DNA of 64,000 bases from Dyella acidiphila (GTDB taxonomy: Bacteria > Pseudomonadota > Gammaproteobacteria > Xanthomonadales > Rhodanobacteraceae). Position numbers and translations under genes: made by a program. This document shows positions 1 to 9,248 of the stretch, piece after piece (the stretch's first letter is position 1; each line of letters begins with the position of its first letter). The DNA lies in NCBI RefSeq assembly GCF_014863405.1, contig NZ_JACZZA010000004.1, positions 236,502 to 300,501 of the forward strand, in the 5' to 3' direction. The notes beneath the pieces are model-generated. The model saw only the letters and a program-made list of their open reading frames with translations, did no database searches and was not told the DNA's origin.

Positions 1-1811
1 ATGGCGAGTTCAAGGAATTCTTCCCGCACAACGCGGTGGAGTACTTCGTCAGCTATTACGACTACTACCAGCCGGAGGCTTACGTCGTCGCGTCGGATAC
101 GTTCATCGAGAAAGATGCCTCGATCAACGAGCATATCGAGCAGATGCGCCTGGCCGCCACCAAGGCGCTGCTGTCGCGCAAGGATTCCTTGATCGTCGCC
201 ACAGTATCGGCGATCTACGGCCTGGGCGATCCGGAGGATTACCTCTCGCTGCGCCTGATCCTGGCGCGCGGCGAGCGCATCGACCAACGCGCACTGATCC
301 GCCAGCTCACCGAATTGCAATACACGCGCAACGAGATGGAACTGCGCCGCGGTACTTACCGCGTGCGTGGCGAGATCATCGATGTGTTCCCGGCCGAATC
401 GGAAACCGAGGCGCTGCGCATCGAGCTGTTCGACGGCGAAGTGGAAAACCTTGCAGTGTTCGATCCCCTTACCGGCGAAACCATCCGCAAGGTGCCGCGC
501 TTCACGGTGTATCCGCGTACCCATTACGCCAGCACGCGCGAAAGCGTGCTCAACGCCATCGATACCATCAAGGAAGAATTGAAGGAAAGGCTGGAATATC
601 TCTACAAAGAGAATCGCCTGGTGGAAGCGCAGCGCCTGGACCAGCGCACCCGTTTCGACGTGGAAATGATGGCCGAAGTAGGCTATTGCCAGGGCATCGA
701 AAACTACTCGCGCCACCTCACTCGCCGCGCGCCGGGCGAACCGCCGCCGACCTTGTTCGACTATCTGCCGGCGGATGCCTTGCTGGTGATCGACGAATCC
801 CACGTCACCGTGCCGCAGCTGGGCGCGATGTACAAAGGCGACCGTTCGCGCAAAGAAACCCTGGTCGAATTCGGCTTTCGCCTGCCTTCGGCGATGGACA
901 ACCGTCCACTGCGTTTCGAAGAATTCGAGCGCCGCGCACCGCGCAGCATTTTCGTTTCCGCCACGCCGGGCAAATACGAGCTGGAAAAATCCGGCGACGC
1001 CATCACCGAACTGGTGGTGCGCCCAACCGGCCTGATCGATCCGGAAGTGGAAGTGCGCCCCGTGCGCACCCAGGTCGACGATTTGCTGGGCGAAGCGAAA
1101 AAGCGCATCGCCATCGGCGACCGCGTGCTGGTCACCACCCTGACCAAGCGCATGGCGGAAAACCTCACCGAATACCTCAGCGAACACGATGTAAAAGTGC
1201 GTTACCTGCATTCGGATATCGAAACGGTGGAGCGCGTGGAAATCATTCGCGACCTGCGCCTGGGCGAATTCGATGTGCTGGTGGGCATCAACCTGTTGCG
1301 CGAGGGCCTGGACATGCCCGAGGTCTCGCTGGTGGCGATCCTCGATGCCGACAAGGAGGGCTTCCTGCGCTCCACCGGCTCGCTGATCCAGACCATCGGC
1401 CGCGCGGCGCGAAATGTACGCGGCAAGGCGATCCTCTACGGCGACGAAATCACCCGCTCGATGCGGGCGGCGATGGAGGAAACCAGTCGCCGTCGCGAAA
1501 AGCAGGTCGCCTGGAACGAGGCCCACGGCATCACCCCCAAATCGGTGGTGCGCCGGATCGCCGACATCATGGAGGGGGCGCGCAGCGAGGCCCCGGGCCG
1601 CGGCCGGGGCAAATCGTCTCGCGGCCGGGGCACCGCCATGGCGGTGGCCGAGGAGGCCGCCGACTACGCCGGCCTCAGCGCCGATCAGGCCGCCACCCTG
1701 ATCAAGCGGCTGGAGGCGGACATGCGCAAGCACGCGGAAAACCTGGAATTCGAGGAGGCCGCCCGCCTGCGCGACCGGATCCACCAGCTGCGCGAACAGG
1801 CTTTGCGGTAG
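1..1811 (+). CDS. uvrB: UvrABC excinuclease subunit B, 5' end outside window
   Basis: UvrB is the damage-verifying helicase-like subunit of nucleotide excision repair; it receives lesions from UvrA and recruits UvrC. The reading frame is open from base 3, starting inside the helicase core at about residue 76 of E. coli UvrB, so the Walker A loop lies upstream of the window. Visible motifs are the tyrosine-rich beta-hairpin ([14 protein letters not shown]), the DESH Walker B box near base 793, SATPG near 958, the motif V/VI stretch ending QTIGRAARN near 1390-1415, and a C-terminal UVR motif ([18 protein letters not shown]) that binds UvrC. The C-terminus is normal. A tRNA gene follows 52 bp downstream. 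Identification is certain. Confidence 0.98.
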   Translation, partial: GEFKEFFPHNAVEYFVSYYDYYQPEAYVVASDTFIEKDASINEHIEQMRLAATKALLSRKDSLIVATVSAIYGLGDPEDYLSLRLILARGERIDQRALIRQLTELQYTRNEMELRRGTYRVRGEIIDVFPAESETEALRIELFDGEVENLAVFDPLTGETIRKVPRFTVYPRTHYASTRESVLNAIDTIKEELKERLEYLYKENRLVEAQRLDQRTRFDVEMMAEVGYCQGIENYSRHLTRRAPGEPPPTLFDYLPADALLVIDESHVTVPQLGAMYKGDRSRKETLVEFGFRLPSAMDNRPLRFEEFERRAPRSIFVSATPGKYELEKSGDAITELVVRPTGLIDPEVEVRPVRTQVDDLLGEAKKRIAIGDRVLVTTLTKRMAENLTEYLSEHDVKVRYLHSDIETVERVEIIRDLRLGEFDVLVGINLLREGLDMPEVSLVAILDADKEGFLRSTGSLIQTIGRAARNVRGKAILYGDEITRSMRAAMEETSRRREKQVAWNEAHGITPKSVVRRIADIMEGARSEAPGRGRGKSSRGRGTAMAVAEEAADYAGLSADQAATLIKRLEADMRKHAENLEFEEAARLRDRIHQLREQALR

Positions 1812-1863
1812 CCAGGCGGATCGGCTAGACTACGCGGCTCGCGCGGTACGCCGGGCGAGCTAT

Positions 1864-1938
1864 GGGCGGTTAGCTCAGCGGTAGAGCACTTCCTTGACAT
1901 GGAAGGGGTCACAAGTTCGATCCTTGTACCGCCCACCA
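1864..1938 (+). tRNA. tRNA-Val (anticodon GAC)
   Basis: A full 75-nt cloverleaf can be drawn. The 7-bp acceptor is GGGCGGT/ACCGCCC, the D stem is GCTC/GAGC, the anticodon stem is CTTCC/GGAAG with loop TTGACAT (anticodon GAC), the T loop is TTCGATC, and CCA is encoded. All stems pair. It reads GUC/GUU valine codons. Confidence 0.97.
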
Positions 1939-2000
1939 ATTTAAGCAGTGACTTGGTCTGGATCCGGTGTTTGACGGAACGGCGAGTACGAAAAGCTACG

Positions 2001-2032
2001 AAAACCGCTCTGTAAAAAGGGGCGGTTTTTTC
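2001..2032 (+). terminator. Bidirectional intrinsic terminator
   Basis: A GC stem AACCGC(TC)/(GG)GCGGTT has A residues on its left and six T residues on its right, so it can stop transcription from the tRNA-Val side and from the converging hipA-family gene. Confidence 0.8.
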
Positions 2033-2087
2033 GTTTTGGATGACAGCTTGGGCAACACCAGTACACCTAATGAAGTGAGATGCGCAA

Positions 2088-3464
2088 TCAGCCGGACGAT
2101 CGGCCCTCGATGCGCATGGCAGCGCGATTCACAGCCTCTTTCAGATGGCGCGCACGATCCTTGGCCCATTCGGCCCATTCGGGCGTGACTTCGTCATGAT
2201 CCGCTACAACCTCCCACACCTCGCGAGCGATGTTCATGGCTTCGCTATCGTCCACTTGCGGCGGCGCTTCCTTCATTAGTTCTGGAACGACTCCCGTTGT
2301 GGACGACGGCGCCCAGCGCATGGGGGCCATGTCATAGGCGGGTGCAACGGACAGCGGTGACTTGGCGTCGTTGGAAAGAAGGAACGACAGATTGCCCATA
2401 TGCATATCGGTGTGCGCCATCAAATGCCCAATGTTGGCCAGGCGCTGTGTCCGCGCCACCTGTTCGGCATCGATGGCATTGCGCTGATACAAATATTCCA
2501 CTGCATTCACCCAGCCATTTTGCGGGCCGTTATATCCAAAGGTCTGCGCTAGCGAGCGCAATGAGGCCATGCCTTTGCGCCCGCGTTCGTTGATGCGATC
2601 AAAGCGTGTTGTTTCCAGCCAGATACGATCTTGGTGGCGCCAGACCTGCGTTGGAGCAGCGCTCATGCCATGCAAGGTCATGACCTGCGCAACCATCCCC
2701 TCGGTCACCATGATGTCGCCCCACCGCCGGGCCGCAGGATCATGGGCGAGTGGTGGAGAAAATTTGACCAGCACTGAGCGCGGAGGCTGCCCCTTGCCGT
2801 CGTCGACCACCGCTGCAAACTTTGGCTGTTCGCCGTCGGCTGAGGCACCCACCATCACGCCGTTCAGTAGCTGATTGGCGAGCTCGGCATAGCGCTCGAA
2901 TCTGTTCTCTGCGAGCACTGCGGTGTCCGCGGCATCGGCTATGCGAGCGAGCCCGAGGTTGCCGCGCCAATCCCATGCTTCCTGCAGCGCCGCGGAGATG
3001 ACTTGATCATCCGTCCAGGCATTGGCATCTAAGGTCCAGCCGTGTGCTTGAGCGTGTTCGCGCACCCATGCACGTCCAAGGAAACCGGCCGGCCGGAAGG
3101 GCTCCAAATACCACGGCAAGCCCTGGAATACGCCGGGTGTCCCACTGCGTTCACCCAGCAGCATCCAGTCTGGTGCCTCAGCTGTTGGTTCCACCCACCA
3201 TTGACCTGCCGCGAGAGCGACCAGTGTGGCAACGGTGTGGTCGCGGCCTTGCTCGTCCCGGAGCAGGATGGGTACAGGCGCTATCTCCGGCCGGCGCAAC
3301 GCGTACGCGCTCCGCTTGGTGTGCCCCAGGCGCAGCACATGGGCGTCGGTTTTGATGGCGCGCTGCATAGTTCGCTCAGAGCCGATCTCATCGGCCACGT
3401 ATTTGAGCAGCTCCTTCGAAGGCAAGGCTCCCCAGCGGGCTAGGATTTCGGTGATGGCGGACAT
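2088..3464 (-). CDS. yjjJ: HipA-family serine/threonine kinase toxin, YjjJ-like
   Basis: A 458-residue HipA-fold kinase without an adjacent HipB antitoxin. The N-terminal ~60 residues look like a winged-helix DNA-binding domain, as in E. coli YjjJ, which is also a solitary HipA-like protein. Kinase signatures are a Gly-rich loop (GASADGEQPKF, about residues 207-217), an ATP-binding lysine in SVLVKFSPP, a catalytic loop with the HTDMHMGN core, and the metal-binding APAYDM. HipA itself phosphorylates glutamyl-tRNA synthetase; the substrate of this subgroup is not known to me. It lies between tRNA-Val and the flagellar genes, converging on a shared terminator. No tRNA-end duplication was seen, so there is no direct sign of integration at the tRNA. 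Confidence 0.85.
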   Translation of the reverse strand: MSAITEILARWGALPSKELLKYVADEIGSERTMQRAIKTDAHVLRLGHTKRSAYALRRPEIAPVPILLRDEQGRDHTVATLVALAAGQWWVEPTAEAPDWMLLGERSGTPGVFQGLPWYLEPFRPAGFLGRAWVREHAQAHGWTLDANAWTDDQVISAALQEAWDWRGNLGLARIADAADTAVLAENRFERYAELANQLLNGVMVGASADGEQPKFAAVVDDGKGQPPRSVLVKFSPPLAHDPAARRWGDIMVTEGMVAQVMTLHGMSAAPTQVWRHQDRIWLETTRFDRINERGRKGMASLRSLAQTFGYNGPQNGWVNAVEYLYQRNAIDAEQVARTQRLANIGHLMAHTDMHMGNLSFLLSNDAKSPLSVAPAYDMAPMRWAPSSTTGVVPELMKEAPPQVDDSEAMNIAREVWEVVADHDEVTPEWAEWAKDRARHLKEAVNRAAMRIEGRSSG

Positions 3465-3976
3465 AGGTGCGTGACGGTAGATGGCTGACGAAAAATCCTT
3501 GTAGGTCAGAAGTCTATGAATTTTTTGTCGGAAGACGTGTGGAGTATGGTAATTTTATTCAGCTTTCATTTAACTTTCTGGGCCGGCCGAAACACTTCGA
3601 AATGAGCGTCGAGAAATCTCCTGGTGCTCTTATCCAGTCCTGATCACGGCCGAGGGCCTCGGCCCTTTCGGTTTACGGTTGAGGGGTTCTTTTAGGGCGC
3701 TCTGGCAGTCTTTCTATTGCATCAGCGAACTTCTTCGTTTCGCCGGCTCGTATGTATCGCCCGGATTCTTTTGTGCGCGCATGCCTTTATGGTGTGACAC
3801 AAGGTCGGCGGCTGCCCGTCAAGAATTATTGTTACTGATCGCATGTCGTGGTCTTGCGCGCCGCACTGCACGTGCAAGGCGCACACATTCATATTCGCTT
3901 GAGATTGCTTCAGACCGGTCATTCCGACCCGGACAATGCGCGGCCTTCCCGCCAAGTCCTATCTCCGGAATCCGTC
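3465..3976. other. Intergenic region between hipA-like gene and fliE
   Basis: About 510 bp without a convincing gene. It should hold the promoter of the leftward hipA-like gene and that of fliE. The one clear structure is a perfect hairpin GGCCGAG-GGC-CTCGGCC near 3649-3665, not followed by a good T-run. I could not find a convincing sigma-54 or sigma-28 promoter ahead of fliE. Confidence 0.5.
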
Positions 3977-4294
3977 ATGAAGATCGAGCTTTCCAGTCCG
4001 ATGCTCCAAGCCATGCTTGCTACGCGTACCACGCTTGCTCCCGGTGTGGCGGAGCAGGGCGACGGGACTGGCGGCACCGGCTTTGCGCAAGTCATGAAAT
4101 CGGCGATCTCCCAGGTCGACGGGCAGCAGCATGCCGCCAACGACACTACCGCCGCGGTGGAAAGTGGGCAGAGCGATGACCTGATCGGCGCCATGCTCAG
4201 CAGCCAGGAGGCCAATCTGTCGTTCTCGATGATGATGCAGGTGCGCAACAAGCTGATGTCCGCGTTCGACGACATCATCAAGATGCAAGTCTGA
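3977..4294 (+). CDS. fliE: Flagellar hook-basal body protein FliE
   Basis: FliE joins the MS ring to the proximal rod. The chosen ATG gives 105 residues, the usual size for the family (E. coli 104); upstream in-frame codons would add an atypical N-terminus. The conserved C-terminal helix is present (SFSMMMQVRNKLMSAFDDIIKMQV, residues about 82-105). It is the first gene of a tight fliE-fliF-fliG-fliH-fliI run and ends 15 bp before fliF. The gene is intact, although its operon is disrupted further down in fliI. Confidence 0.95.
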   Translation: MKIELSSPMLQAMLATRTTLAPGVAEQGDGTGGTGFAQVMKSAISQVDGQQHAANDTTAAVESGQSDDLIGAMLSSQEANLSFSMMMQVRNKLMSAFDDIIKMQV

Positions 4295-4309
4295 CGGGTG
4301 CGCTGAGTC

Positions 4310-5932
4310 ATGTTTGCGAAACTCAAAACGATGGCGGTGGAGGCCGGCAAGAGCGTGAAGCTGCCGTCGTCGTCCACACTTGCCAAATTGCTGCCGCTGC
4401 TGGTGCTGGCGATCGGCCTCACTGCACTGGCGATGATGTTCATGTGGCGCAGCGAAGCCGGCTACAAGCCGTTGTTCGGTGCGAACGAAAGCGTCGCTGC
4501 GGCCGACACCATGGCCGTGCTCGATGGGGAAAAAATTCCGTACCGCATTCATCCGCAGACCGGCCAGGTGCTGGTGCCCGAAGCCAAGCTCGGCCAGGTG
4601 CGCATGCTGCTCGCCGCCAAAGGCGTGGTTGCCAAGCTGCCCGAAGGGCTGGAGCTGGTCGACAAAAGCGATCCGCTGGGCGTCAGCCAGTTTGTGCAGG
4701 ATGTGCGCTTTCGGCGGGGCCTGGAAGGCGAGCTGGTCAAGAGCATCGCCAGCCTGGATTCGGTCGAATCGGCGCGCGTGCATCTGTCGATCGCCAAGTC
4801 ATCGTCATTCATCCTCAGCGACGGCGAGAAAAGTTCGGCCTCCGTGATGCTCACACTCAAGCCCGGGCGCAAGCTGGGCAAGGAGCAGATCAGCGCAATT
4901 GTCGGCCTGGTTTCCGGCAGCGTCGCCAATCTCGAGCCGGGGCGGGTCACGGTGATCGACCAGCACGGCAATTATCTTTCCTCCTCGATCGATCCCAGCG
5001 ATCCGGCCGCCACCAGCGAAGGCGAACTGGGCGCGCGAGTGCGCGAGGATACCTTGCACAACATCCAGGAGTTGCTGGCCCAAAGCATCGGCAATGGCAA
5101 TTTCAAGGCCAGCGTCGCCGTCGATACCGACAACGATCGCGTCGAGGAAACGCGCGAGCAGTATGGCGAAGCGCCGCATATTTCCAATGAAGCAACCCGC
5201 GGCGAGCAGGACAATGGCGAAATTGCGCTGGGCGTGCCCGGTTCGCTCTCCAATCGGCCGCCTCAGGACAAGAGCAGCGATCCGGCCGGCGGCAAGGACA
5301 AGCCTGGTCCGCATTCGCAGAAGAATGCAATCAGCCGGCAATACGTGTACGACCGCAACGTCGTGCAGATCAAGCACAGTCCCACCCGCGTAAAACGGGT
5401 CAGTGTCGCGGTGGTGTTGAGCAATACGGCAGCACCGGATGGCAAGGCCTGGACGCCGGCGCAGCTGCGCAATATCGAAACCATCTTGCGCAGCGGCATC
5501 GGCCTGGATGAATCGCGCAAGGATCAGCTCAGCGTATCGGCCATCGATTTCCACGATCCCAAGCCGGAAGCGCTGCTGCCGTGGTGGAAGCAACCGGAGA
5601 ACATGCTGACCATGGGCGGTTACGCTGGCTACGCGCTGCTGGCCTTGCTGGTATTCCTGTTGGTATTGCGTCCGCTGCTGAAGATCCTGCGCCAATGGGT
5701 CGCCAGTCAGTACCCAGTGGCGATCGCCGCGGATACCGCGGATGGCAACTTTGATGCAGCGCTGCCGGCAGAGCAGCGAACCGCTTCCTCTCCGTTGGAC
5801 GAAGACGAACTGCAGTTGCCGCCGGTCGGATCCAGTGCGGATGTACTGGTTGAACACCTGCGATTGCTTGCTGTGCAGGCTCCCGAGCGTGTCGCTGACG
5901 TGATCAAACCCTGGATCCGCAAACATGGATAA
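4310..5932 (+). CDS. fliF: Flagellar MS-ring protein FliF
   Basis: FliF forms the MS ring in the cytoplasmic membrane, the base on which the rotor and export gate assemble. The protein is 540 residues. One membrane segment lies near residues 26-45 (LLPLLVLAIGLTALAMMFMW), a long periplasmic ring-building region follows, and a second membrane segment lies near residues 432-455. The cytoplasmic tail that binds FliG is present. Its last 8 bases overlap the fliG start, so translation is probably coupled. No internal lesion is visible. Confidence 0.96.
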   Translation: MFAKLKTMAVEAGKSVKLPSSSTLAKLLPLLVLAIGLTALAMMFMWRSEAGYKPLFGANESVAAADTMAVLDGEKIPYRIHPQTGQVLVPEAKLGQVRMLLAAKGVVAKLPEGLELVDKSDPLGVSQFVQDVRFRRGLEGELVKSIASLDSVESARVHLSIAKSSSFILSDGEKSSASVMLTLKPGRKLGKEQISAIVGLVSGSVANLEPGRVTVIDQHGNYLSSSIDPSDPAATSEGELGARVREDTLHNIQELLAQSIGNGNFKASVAVDTDNDRVEETREQYGEAPHISNEATRGEQDNGEIALGVPGSLSNRPPQDKSSDPAGGKDKPGPHSQKNAISRQYVYDRNVVQIKHSPTRVKRVSVAVVLSNTAAPDGKAWTPAQLRNIETILRSGIGLDESRKDQLSVSAIDFHDPKPEALLPWWKQPENMLTMGGYAGYALLALLVFLLVLRPLLKILRQWVASQYPVAIAADTADGNFDAALPAEQRTASSPLDEDELQLPPVGSSADVLVEHLRLLAVQAPERVADVIKPWIRKHG

Positions 5933-6968
5933 CGCGATCAACGAATTGTCTGCCGATATGGCTGGCATGCAATCTCCCGCCGTGGTGCTGAGTTCGATCG
6001 AGCGTGCCGCAATCACCTTGCTGAGCATGGGCGAAGAAGCCGCCGCGGCCGTGTTGCGCTGCCTTTCGCGCGAAGAACTGCTCGATGTCACTCTGGTGAT
6101 GGCGCGTATGAGCGGCGTGAAGCTGGACGCCGTGCAGCACACCTTGTCAGGTTTTTTCGATGCCTTTCGGGAGCAGAGCGGCGTGCGTGGCGCATCGCGC
6201 CAGTTCCTGCAGCGCTCGCTGGACATGGCGCTTGGCAGCGTGGTCGCCAAGAATGTGCTTAGTCATATCTACGGCGATGTGATCGGCCCCAAACTGGCGC
6301 GCCTGCAGTGGGCGCAGCCGCGCTGGCTGGCCGAATGCCTGGCGCGCGAACACGTGCGCATGCAAGCGATGTTCCTGTCGCTGCTGCCGCCGGAACAGGC
6401 CAGTCAAGTGCTGCATGCATTGCCGGCCGATAGTCGCGATCTGGTGCTGCTGCAGATCGCAAAGCTGAAAGAAATCGATTACGAGCTGCTGCACGACTTG
6501 GAAGCAGTGGTCGATGCCTGCATTGAAAATCTCGGCAAGCAGGGCACGGCCGTGGAGGGTGTGCGCCAAGCGGCGGATATCATCAACCGCTTGCCGGGCG
6601 ACCGCGCCCGGGTGGTGGAGCTATTGCGTGCGCACGATCCGGACGTGGTGTCGGAGGTGGAAAGCCGCATCTACGATTTTCCGATTCTTGCCTACCAGAA
6701 CGACGCCACCGTCGCCGCCATTCTCGACCGCGTCCCATTCGAGCAATGGGGTATTGCGCTCAAGGGCGCCGATCCGAAGATTCGCGATGCGCTGGCGCGG
6801 GCAATGCCCTCCCGCCAGGTGCAGGCCTTCGACGACATATTGCGGCGTACGCCAGCCACCCCACTCAGCCGGATTGAAGAAGCGCGCAACGACATCATGG
6901 CGCAGCTGCGCGAGATGTCGGCCGAAGGCGAAATCGCCCTGCAATTGCTGGCTGAGGACGTGGTGTGA
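5925..6968 (+). CDS. fliG: Flagellar motor switch protein FliG
   Basis: FliG is the rotor protein of the C ring that contacts MotA and sets rotation direction. The 347-residue product covers the N-terminal FliF-binding domain, the middle domain (with the family's LPxxxRxxVL-type segment, here LPADSRDLVLLQ) and the C-terminal torque helix with charged residues (FEQWGIALKGADPKIRDALA region, about 266-288). It starts inside the end of fliF and its TGA overlaps the ATG of fliH as TGATG. It appears intact, so its partners FliF and MotA/MotB in this window could in principle still work with it. Confidence 0.96.
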   Translation: MDNAINELSADMAGMQSPAVVLSSIERAAITLLSMGEEAAAAVLRCLSREELLDVTLVMARMSGVKLDAVQHTLSGFFDAFREQSGVRGASRQFLQRSLDMALGSVVAKNVLSHIYGDVIGPKLARLQWAQPRWLAECLAREHVRMQAMFLSLLPPEQASQVLHALPADSRDLVLLQIAKLKEIDYELLHDLEAVVDACIENLGKQGTAVEGVRQAADIINRLPGDRARVVELLRAHDPDVVSEVESRIYDFPILAYQNDATVAAILDRVPFEQWGIALKGADPKIRDALARAMPSRQVQAFDDILRRTPATPLSRIEEARNDIMAQLREMSAEGEIALQLLAEDVV

Positions 6969-7621
6969 TGACCGTCTATCGCCGCTATCACTTTCCGCCG
7001 CTGACCCGTTTATTGCTTGGCGATGCGGAGGCGCCGTCCGAGTCGGCGCCGGCCGATCCAGCGTTGACGGAAGAAGTACTGGAGGAATACCGCAAGGCCG
7101 GCTATGCGGAGGGCCTTGCGGACGGTCTTGCCGAGGGCGGCAAGGCTGGCAGGGAGGGCGCGGCGCGTGCAGCAAAGGAAGCGCGCGCCGCGCTGGATGC
7201 GCTAAGTGGGCCATTCGAAGCGCTAATGGCAGGCTTTGGCCAGCTGCAGAAAGATCTTCGCACCGATCTGCGTGAACAAGTCGCCGGCCTGGTAGAACAG
7301 GTCGCCAGGCAGGTGATCCGCACCGAGCTCGAAGCGCAACCAGGCCAGTACCTGGCCCTTATCGACGAGGCGCTGGCGGAACTGCCTGCACCCTCGGACA
7401 GCGTGCAGGTACGCCTGCATCCGGATGACTATCAGCGCGTGCTGGACGCGGCCCCGCGCCGCGCCAAGCGCTATGGCTTGGTACCCGATCCGCAATTGGA
7501 GCCCGGCGAGTGCCGCATCAGTGCCGGCGAGCGCGAGCTCGATGTCGGCTGTGCGCAGCGGCTGGTCCTGTGTATGGAGCAGGTCCGCAAACTGCTCGGC
7601 GAGCAGGAGCAGAGTGAATGA
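6968..7621 (+). CDS. fliH: Flagellar assembly protein FliH
   Basis: FliH regulates the export ATPase FliI as an elongated dimer. The protein has 217 residues, with an N-terminal region carrying the short YRRYHFPPL segment, a helical Ala/Glu/Gly-rich middle (GYAEGLADGLAEGGKAG is the glycine-repeat helix typical of FliH), and the C-terminal FliI-binding domain. I use the ATG at 6968; a GTG three bases earlier is also in frame. The stop codon overlaps the fliI start as ATGA. Intact. Confidence 0.92.
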   Translation: MTVYRRYHFPPLTRLLLGDAEAPSESAPADPALTEEVLEEYRKAGYAEGLADGLAEGGKAGREGAARAAKEARAALDALSGPFEALMAGFGQLQKDLRTDLREQVAGLVEQVARQVIRTELEAQPGQYLALIDEALAELPAPSDSVQVRLHPDDYQRVLDAAPRRAKRYGLVPDPQLEPGECRISAGERELDVGCAQRLVLCMEQVRKLLGEQEQSE

Positions 7622-8451
7622 GCAATCCACTGCGCGGACTTAAGTTGGACGACGTTCCGGTCGCTCGTGAAATAGGAAGGCTCCATGGCGTAACCGGCAT
7701 TCTGCTTGAAGCAACCGGCTACGCATTCGAGACCGGACAGCGCACGCGCATTGAAACGACTTCCGGCGAGTGGCTGGACGCGCGCGTGGTGGGCTTCCGC
7801 AACAACGTGTCGTATCTCATGCCTTTCCGCAAATCCCATGGCTTGGTGGCCGGCGCTCGCGTCGTGGCCGATACGAGCGAGCGCCAGCTGCAGATCGGCC
7901 CGGCCTGGCGGGGGCGCATCATCGACGGGCTAGGTACGCCGCTCGATGGGCTTGGCCCGTTGCTCGGCGAGTATCCCCTCGACCTGCATCCGCCGAGGAT
8001 CAACCCGATGAAAAAGCAGCCCGTTTCGGGTGTGCTCGACGTCGGCGTGCGGGCGATCAACGGCATGCTTACGCTCGGTCGCGGCCAGCGCGTAGGGCTG
8101 TTCGCAGGCAGCGGCGTCGGCAAGAGCGTGCTGCTGGGCATGATCACGCGTCAGGCCGAAGCCGATGTGGTGGTGGTGGGCCTGATCGGCGAGCGCAGCC
8201 GCGAGGTACGTGAGTTCATCGAGCACTCACTCGGGCCAGAGGGCCTGCGCAATGCCGTAGTGGTAGTTGCGCCGGCAGACGACTCGCCATTGATGCGCCT
8301 GATGGCCACAGAACTGTGCCATGCGATCGCCGCGTATTACCGTGATAGCGGCAGCAACGTATTGCTGCTGGTCGATTCACTTACGCGGTATGCCATGGCG
8401 CAACGGGAGGTGGCGCTGGCCCTCGGCGAGCCGCCGGCTACGCGTGGTTAT
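7618..8451 (+). pseudogene. fliI: Truncated flagellar export ATPase FliI
   Basis: The first 278 codons are normal FliI, the ATPase that energises flagellar export. It has the N-terminal beta-barrel, the Walker A loop GSGVGKS (about residues 162-168), the Walker B region (VLLLVDSLTRYAMAQRE) and the GEPPATRGY motif. Directly after that tyrosine codon (8449-8451) the FliI sequence stops and the DNA becomes the reverse complement of flgC. The frame stays open to 9024 by reading antisense through flgC and flgB, giving a 468-codon ORF of almost normal FliI length whose last ~190 residues are meaningless. The catalytic core is thus missing its C-terminal third, and fliJ and later fli genes are absent here. 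Confidence 0.93.
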
Positions 8452-8691
8452 CGGGTGATCGGGCTCGTAGCGCGCATTGAGCGGCTCGTCGCTGCTGATC
8501 ACGTCGAGTACCTGCACACGTGCGCCTGCGCCGTCGAACACGCTGGCGAACACCGGCTTGCGTGCGCGGTAGGCGCTTTGTTCGGTGCCGGTGGTATTGG
8601 CGTTGGCGAGGTTGCTGGCCACGGTATTGAGGCGTACGGTCTGTGCGCTCATGGCGGAACTGGCGATTTGGGCGATGCTTTTGAAGCTCAT
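8452..8691 (-). pseudogene. flgC: Truncated flagellar proximal rod protein FlgC
   Basis: From the ATG at 8691 about 79 codons are normal FlgC: the rod N-terminal motif (LNTVASNLANANTTG) and the middle up to NARYEPDHPI. The conserved C-terminal half, including the helix that packs in the rod, is missing. After the junction the frame runs antisense through fliI to a stop at 8377, giving a 104-codon ORF. FlgC normally has about 134 residues. It starts 2 bp after the flgB stop, as expected for a flgBC operon. The downstream rod and hook genes (flgD onward) are not in the window. Confidence 0.92.
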
Positions 8692-8693
8692 GC

Positions 8694-9056
8694 TCAGGTG
8701 CTCCCATTGATCGCGGCGGACAGGCCTTTCAGCTTCATGTTGAGGAAGGTCAGGCTGGTCTGGAAATCGACGGTGTTCTGTGCGAACTCGGCCTGTTCGG
8801 TGGCGAGATCCACGGTGTTGCCGTCTTGCGACGCGCCGCTGGGGACGCGGTATTGGATCTCGTCGGACTCGAAGCGCAAGGCCGACGAAGAGCCCTGTGC
8901 GGCTTCGCTCAGGCGCGCGCGGAAATCGATATCGTGCGCCTTGAAGCCTGGCGTGTTTTCGTTGGCGAGATTGGAGGCGATGATTTCGCCGCGTTCAGCG
9001 CGCAACTTCAGTGCGGCAGGGTGAACGCCCAGCGCCTGCTCGAGACTCAGTCCCAT
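8694..9056 (-). CDS. flgB: Flagellar proximal rod protein FlgB
   Basis: FlgB is a proximal rod subunit exported through the flagellar apparatus. The 120-residue protein is complete: the N-terminal rod signature (RGEIIASNLANENTPGFKA, residues about 22-40) and the C-terminal helix (FLNMKLKGLSAAING) are both present. It is divergent from flgA, separated by 192 bp that carry a short direct repeat. It is the last intact gene before the fliI/flgC junction. Confidence 0.94.
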   Translation of the reverse strand: MGLSLEQALGVHPAALKLRAERGEIIASNLANENTPGFKAHDIDFRARLSEAAQGSSSALRFESDEIQYRVPSGASQDGNTVDLATEQAEFAQNTVDFQTSLTFLNMKLKGLSAAINGST

Positions 9057-9117
9057 CGTGGATCATCCTGGTTGGGAAATACGAAGGGATGCGATGGTAG
9101 GAGCGGCTGTGGCGAAG

Positions 9118-9174
9118 CTTGAGGAATCTAAAAGCACCTTAAAGCACCGCGCGGCTTGAGCAATCTAAAAGCAT
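9118..9174. repeat. Short direct repeats between flgB and flgA
   Basis: Two 20-bp near-copies, cttgaggaatctaaaagcac (9118-9137) and cttgagcaatctaaaagcat (9155-9174), differ at two positions and start 37 bp apart. A third partial copy of the core (cttaaagcac) lies between them. The position between divergent flagellar genes suggests a regulator site, but no known consensus matches. Confidence 0.6.
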
Positions 9175-9248
9175 CCTGAGCGTTGCATGCGGATCGGTGC
9201 CGGCATAATTCGCGGCCGATCTCACAGCATAGGTAATAGGTGTAGCCG

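Noticed and set aside
1939..3464. tRNA-Val plus HipA-like gene as an integrated island
   Set aside because: No integrase gene and no duplicated tRNA 3' end were seen; synteny data would be needed.
3700..3976. Sigma-54 promoter for the fliE operon
   Set aside because: Several GG...GC pairs exist but none has the TGGCAC-N5-TTGC spacing and sequence.
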